DNA from: Ignavibacteria bacterium UBA5771
Lineage (GTDB): Bacteria > Bacteroidota > Ignavibacteria > Kapaibacteriales > UBA2268
Length of the DNA: 9,830 bases
Assembly: GCA_002418685.1 (NCBI GenBank)
Contig: DIEP01000072.1
Span: forward strand, 1 to 9,830
Reading direction: 5' to 3'
Of the stretch, positions 8,001 through 9,830 are shown piece after piece (position 1 is the stretch's first letter; every line of letters starts with the position of its first letter). Position numbers and translations under genes: made by a program. The notes under the pieces were generated by a model that was not told where the DNA came from, made no database searches, and saw nothing but the letters and a program-made list of their open reading frames with translations.

Positions 8001-9184
8001 GTGACGAAGTATTAGTGTATACTTTAAGACCCACGGAGATAACCAGGCAACCAGAAAGTATTGAAGCAGCTCTTGGAGAGACAGTTCATTTCACAGTTGA
8101 AGCTCATACAAAGGGTATCACACCACCATATTTCCAACATCGTTATCAATGGTATCGAGTGATAAATGGTATCGAAACCCAATTGATGGACAACGAATAC
8201 TATGCAAATACACGTTCCCCCATATTGACAATTACGAACTTGCAGGATTTACATTTCAATAGCAATGTTGATGACTACTATTTCGTTGAAGTCGAAGGGC
8301 AATGCGGGACGGTAAGATCCGATGCTGTTAGATTAAATATGACCCAACCAACAATAACTTTTGACATCCAACCCGAGACACAGAATGTATGCCTTGGCAA
8401 TTCCGCTACATTTACAGGTCAAGCATCTTCTCAAATTGATGAGCAAATAGCATATCAATGGTATTACGATGGAAATGTAATAATAGATGATGCGAAGTAT
8501 TCAGGAGCAACAACAAATACATTAACAGTGTTTACAGTTGTTCCTTCTGATACAGGCAAATACACATTAGAAGCAACAGGTGAAATAAGCGGTGCCAAAC
8601 GTATGTCAGATGAAGCGACAATAATCCTGAATTCTCCAGCCGTCTTCACTCAGCAACCACCTGAAACTCTAACTATAACAGAAGGAGATGAATTAACTCT
8701 ATCAGTTGTTGCAGAAGGAACAGAACCAATGACTTATCAATGGATGTTTAACGATACACCTATAGAGGATGCAACATCGCCAACACTTATTATTGCAGAC
8801 GTAATACCTGCGAATAATTCAGGATTTTATCGCTGCGAAGCTACTAACCTTTGCGGAACATCAAGTTCTACAGCGTGCCAAGTGCAAGTTGAACCCAAAG
8901 GTGGAATCACAAGTGTCAGCGACCCACAGAATATTGCATTACAAGTCAATCCTAACCCCGCGAACAGCAATTTAAATATTGCTTTCAATTCAGAAAATGA
9001 GACAAACATTGAAGTTTCCTTGAATGATATAACGGGTAGAATTATGTTTTCAAGAATTGAAACAGCTAATGTAGGAACAAATAATTTGCAATATAATGTC
9101 AGCAATTTGACAAGCGGGACCTATTTCGTGACAATTAAATTGAATGGCAATGTATATGCAAAGCAAATTGTGATAATGAAGTAA
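5018..9184 (+). CDS. Giant modular T9SS-secreted surface protein (GEVED, CARDB-like x2, beta-helix, Ig-like x4, type A sorting domain)
   Basis: The 1388-residue protein is built for export to the cell surface or medium. Residues 1-31 are a signal peptide with a hydrophobic core (LILSVVLLSVISIL) and probable cleavage after SKA. Residues about 36-172 are a GEVED domain, with an Asp/Asn-rich, possibly calcium-binding loop DWNHDCDLTDANE (102-114) and the terminal GEIEDYSV. Residues 176-289 and 296-402 are two related CARDB-like domains. Residues about 405-905 form a right-handed parallel beta-helix with Asn-ladder repeats such as IDGNTFSG, VTNNTFSG and ITNNTINN. Residues about 913-1292 are four Ig-like domains, the last with the classic SGFYRCEATNLCG. 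Residues 1300-1388 are the T9SS type A domain, with VNPNPANSNLNIAF, DITGRIM and LTSGTYFVTI. No hydrolase active site was recognised; an adhesin or polysaccharide-binding role is plausible but unproven. The gene is monocistronic by its flanking signals and contains no frameshift. Confidence 0.95.
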   Translation: MHTTYRITQKLILSVVLLSVISILSSSFSKAQCTYCSASTTYEDEGITEVIFGDIDVTSGWQSGISNYTSYSTDIKVGSQYSITVKNGLNVYSSDEVSAFIDWNHDCDLTDANEQFNLSTSDGGATYTGSITVPSAALGGTTRMRVRMTYSSTPSPCGSSSYGEIEDYSVNVILPAPDAGVSAIIPPTTPYVEGTYPVKMTLGSYGDADLGSCTIHWSVNGVEFNSYYWSGTLKKDQTQDITLGNYDFIYPEGGPFDPFTIRVWLTDIVGVGTSNPDVNSGNDDKNIKTKPSTEDAQPVAIVQPSGSITPGTKDVVIRVRNNARKPLAVLDIDWYVDGTKIGTKKWFGYLAQNETADVLVGSYNFQFKTPLAPFAITVITSNPNAVVDPVPANDTLIQNVAPSLVAGNYSIGGSAAHFPDMTSAINYLNASGIAGDGDVILNINPGTYNEQFVIKDFSHGNNHFYFRSANGYASDVKLTYSTTVMNNYIMEIDGLDNITFENLTFIANDGGAGTIIEAIASDNLSFQNVIFEGVKNVVVANQYSLIKYADCYNLNFNNCQFNKGFNAIEGYIYGIEPKITIQNSKFQDYTGFGVNVYTSTPTEIQNQKSKDNKILNGDPGPSIVIDGNTFSGSDNSPYGGVYLQASAQVTNNTFSGFSYNPSGNGSQGAIVLEHSLSGSQSIITNNTINNMNSVSGIYIIANDVKIETNQVGIASSSINTANGMYLQGNNITVNYNKVNVNTMSSNGYALQTYNANGIIANNLFVNLGSGSLYANSDAGLNFYYNTIVSNSTMPAAEFVMSQNEFKRNLVANYGTGQSASIISSSIKSQENAIYTKGATNGTDLTNWVNLTGDNTTVNVPLELTDDGTYQLTKFYDPILTYTPLGIPSEYEQLDYYGLERAGYYYAGYAGIILDITVTRQPESILACNGEQNQQIRVAATITYGAEAKFQWQKDGVDIPGATDPILKFPIFNYNTTGTFRVRIYGPANTAAGIYSDEVLVYTLRPTEITRQPESIEAALGETVHFTVEAHTKGITPPYFQHRYQWYRVINGIETQLMDNEYYANTRSPILTITNLQDLHFNSNVDDYYFVEVEGQCGTVRSDAVRLNMTQPTITFDIQPETQNVCLGNSATFTGQASSQIDEQIAYQWYYDGNVIIDDAKYSGATTNTLTVFTVVPSDTGKYTLEATGEISGAKRMSDEATIILNSPAVFTQQPPETLTITEGDELTLSVVAEGTEPMTYQWMFNDTPIEDATSPTLIIADVIPANNSGFYRCEATNLCGTSSSTACQVQVEPKGGITSVSDPQNIALQVNPNPANSNLNIAFNSENETNIEVSLNDITGRIMFSRIETANVGTNNLQYNVSNLTSGTYFVTIKLNGNVYAKQIVIMK
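5543..6223 (+). repeat. Two tandem CARDB-like domains encoded in the secreted-protein gene
   Basis: Residues 176-289 and 296-402 share a pattern in the same order: W-x-V-x-G (217-221 and 334-338), W-x-G-x-L (229-233 and 346-350), LGNYDF / VGSYNF (243-248 and 360-365), PF-x-I-x-V (258-263 and 372-377), then an Asn-Asp pair near the end (282-283 and 393-394). The layout fits CARDB-type beta-sandwich adhesion modules. At the DNA level the copies have diverged, so this is an old duplication or the joining of family members. Confidence 0.75.
7754..8893 (+). repeat. Four Ig-like domains in tandem in the secreted-protein gene
   Basis: Four units of about 90-105 residues start with related strands: TRQPESI (918-924), TRQPESI (1009-1015), DIQPETQ (1116-1122) and TQQPPET (1211-1217). 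Each has the core Trp in a QW pair (950-951, 1044-1045, 1147-1148 and 1241-1242). Units 3 and 4 keep the D/N-x-G-x-Y turn (SDTGKYTLEA and NNSGFYRCEA). Unit 2 is the most divergent. Such stacks usually act as stalks or carbohydrate-binding modules in T9SS cargo. Confidence 0.85.
8915..9181 (+). other. T9SS type A C-terminal sorting domain
   Basis: Residues 1300-1388 show the three landmarks of the type A sorting signal: VNPNPANSNLNI near the start, SLNDITGRIM in the middle, and LTSGTYFVTIKLNG followed by a short basic tail ending QIVIMK. In the known pathway this domain routes a protein through the outer-membrane T9SS translocon and is cleaved off by the PorU-type sortase, often with attachment to a lipopolysaccharide anchor. 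None of the T9SS machinery genes is in the window. Confidence 0.93.
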
Positions 9185-9200
9185 GCAGTTTGATATATCG

Positions 9201-9230
9201 ATTTCCACCGGCAATAAAACCGGTGGAAAT
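9201..9230 (+). terminator. Perfect hairpin between the secreted-protein gene and mscL, probable terminator
   Basis: ATTTCCACCGG (9201-9211) and CCGGTGGAAAT (9220-9230) are exact inverted complements over 11 bp around an 8-base loop, CAATAAAA. The hairpin begins 17 bases after the stop codon of the secreted-protein gene and ends 29 bases before mscL. The T tract after it is short (TTT including the last stem base, then AAAA). It may act as a weak terminator, a 3' stability element, or an attenuator for mscL. Confidence 0.6.
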
Positions 9231-9259
9231 TTAAAACTCAATATTCTAATAGTTATTTA

Positions 9260-9709
9260 ATGTTCAAAGAATTTCAAAAATTTATTGCGCGGGGAAATGC
9301 CATCGATATGGCTGTGGGTGTGATAATTGGGGTTGCTTTTGGTTCAATAGTTAATTCTCTAATAGCAGATGTTCTTATGCCACCCCTGGGTTTACTTCTT
9401 GGAAATGTCGACTTTTCTAATTTATACATAGTTCTTAAAGACGGTATCAACGGTGGGAACTATGCTTCGCTTGCAGATGCAAAGGCAAATGGAGCAGTGA
9501 CTATCAATTATGGTGTCTTCATCAATCAAGTCGCAAGTTTCTTAATAGTTGCCTTTGTTATTTTTCTTTTCGTTAAATCAATTAACAAATTGCGTTCAAC
9601 CGATGAGAAACCTGAAGTAAAACCAACAACAAAGGAATGTCCACATTGCAATATGCAAATCCCTTTGAACGCAACACGATGTCCCTATTGCACATCTGAA
9701 CTGACATAA
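9260..9709 (+). CDS. mscL: Large-conductance mechanosensitive channel MscL with C-terminal zinc ribbon
   Basis: MscL is the homopentameric inner-membrane safety valve that opens under membrane tension during osmotic downshock. The 149-residue protein has the family N-terminus (MFKEFQKFIARGNAIDMAVG) and a first pore-lining helix at about 15-44 containing GVIIGVAFGSIVNSLIADVL and MPPLG. A periplasmic loop follows (about 48-84), with FSNLYIVLKDG and Ala/Asn-rich sequence. The second helix (about 86-107) is GVFINQVASFLIVAFVIFLF. After a charged linker (111-125), the usual amphipathic C-terminal bundle helix is replaced by a zinc-ribbon-like motif with Cys127, Cys130, Cys141 and Cys144 (CPHC...RCPYC, spacing C-x2-C-x10-C-x2-C). 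Related tails occur in MscL of other bacteria, so it is unlikely to be a fusion error. No Shine-Dalgarno or clear promoter is seen, and expression may depend partly on read-through from upstream. Confidence 0.97.
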   Translation: MFKEFQKFIARGNAIDMAVGVIIGVAFGSIVNSLIADVLMPPLGLLLGNVDFSNLYIVLKDGINGGNYASLADAKANGAVTINYGVFINQVASFLIVAFVIFLFVKSINKLRSTDEKPEVKPTTKECPHCNMQIPLNATRCPYCTSELT

Positions 9710-9738
9710 AGAATATTGAATAAATAAAATATCACAAA

Positions 9739-9769
9739 AAACCACGGGCAAAATCTCGTGGTTTCTTTT
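9739..9769 (+). terminator. Intrinsic terminator after mscL
   Basis: AAACCACG (9739-9746) pairs with CGTGGTTT (9757-9764). A G-T wobble and a G-C pair extend the stem to ten pairs around the loop CAAAAT. The strand continues with CTTTT, which together with the stem's own TTT makes a U-rich tail. It starts 29 bases after the mscL stop codon. The remaining bases to the window end hold no recognisable feature. Confidence 0.8.
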
Positions 9770-9830
9770 ATAACGCAAAGGTTTAAAACAAAATCATAAT
9801 TATTAGAACTACTATTCTATACCAAATTTC

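Noticed and set aside
9770..9830. Possible start of another gene at the right edge
   Set aside because: No start codon with a sustained frame, promoter or RNA-like structure is visible in these last bases.

Overview
The window is AT-rich and looks like chromosomal DNA of a member of the Bacteroidota / Chlorobiota (FCB) group. The strongest clue is a 1388-residue secreted protein that ends in a type IX secretion (T9SS) type A sorting domain and starts with a GEVED domain. Supporting clues are promoter elements of the TAnnTTTG kind and almost no Shine-Dalgarno sequences. A deep-branching lineage such as Ignavibacteria or Kapabacteria is possible, but that placement is only an impression.

Left half (1-3943, minus strand): a co-directional gene set transcribed right to left, folB -> folK -> dnaG -> a sensor-kinase-like gene cut by the window edge. 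The first three genes overlap (about 32 and 11 bases) and are probably one translationally coupled operon making two consecutive folate-pathway enzymes and the replication primase. The kinase-like gene follows dnaG after 97 bases. Two genes here have substitutions at catalytic positions. FolB has Phe where the family's catalytic Tyr should be. The kinase-like protein has Gln where the phospho-accepting His should be.

Middle (3944-4908): a 233-base divergent promoter region, then a family 4 (iron-sulfur) uracil-DNA glycosylase on the plus strand. Folate supply for dTMP, priming of replication and uracil removal are related themes, but that link between the divergent units is inference.

Right half (4909-9830, plus strand): the giant modular T9SS cargo gene has its own promoter-like element and the only clear Shine-Dalgarno in the window. 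Its protein runs signal peptide, GEVED, two tandem CARDB-like domains, parallel beta-helix, four Ig-like domains, sorting domain. A perfect 11-bp inverted repeat separates it from mscL, which encodes a mechanosensitive channel with a C-terminal zinc ribbon in place of the usual tail. A good intrinsic terminator follows mscL, and the last 60 bases hold nothing recognisable.

No tRNA, rRNA, CRISPR array, insertion sequence or phage gene was seen. I found no clear new multi-gene system. The most informative oddities are the two active-site substitutions.
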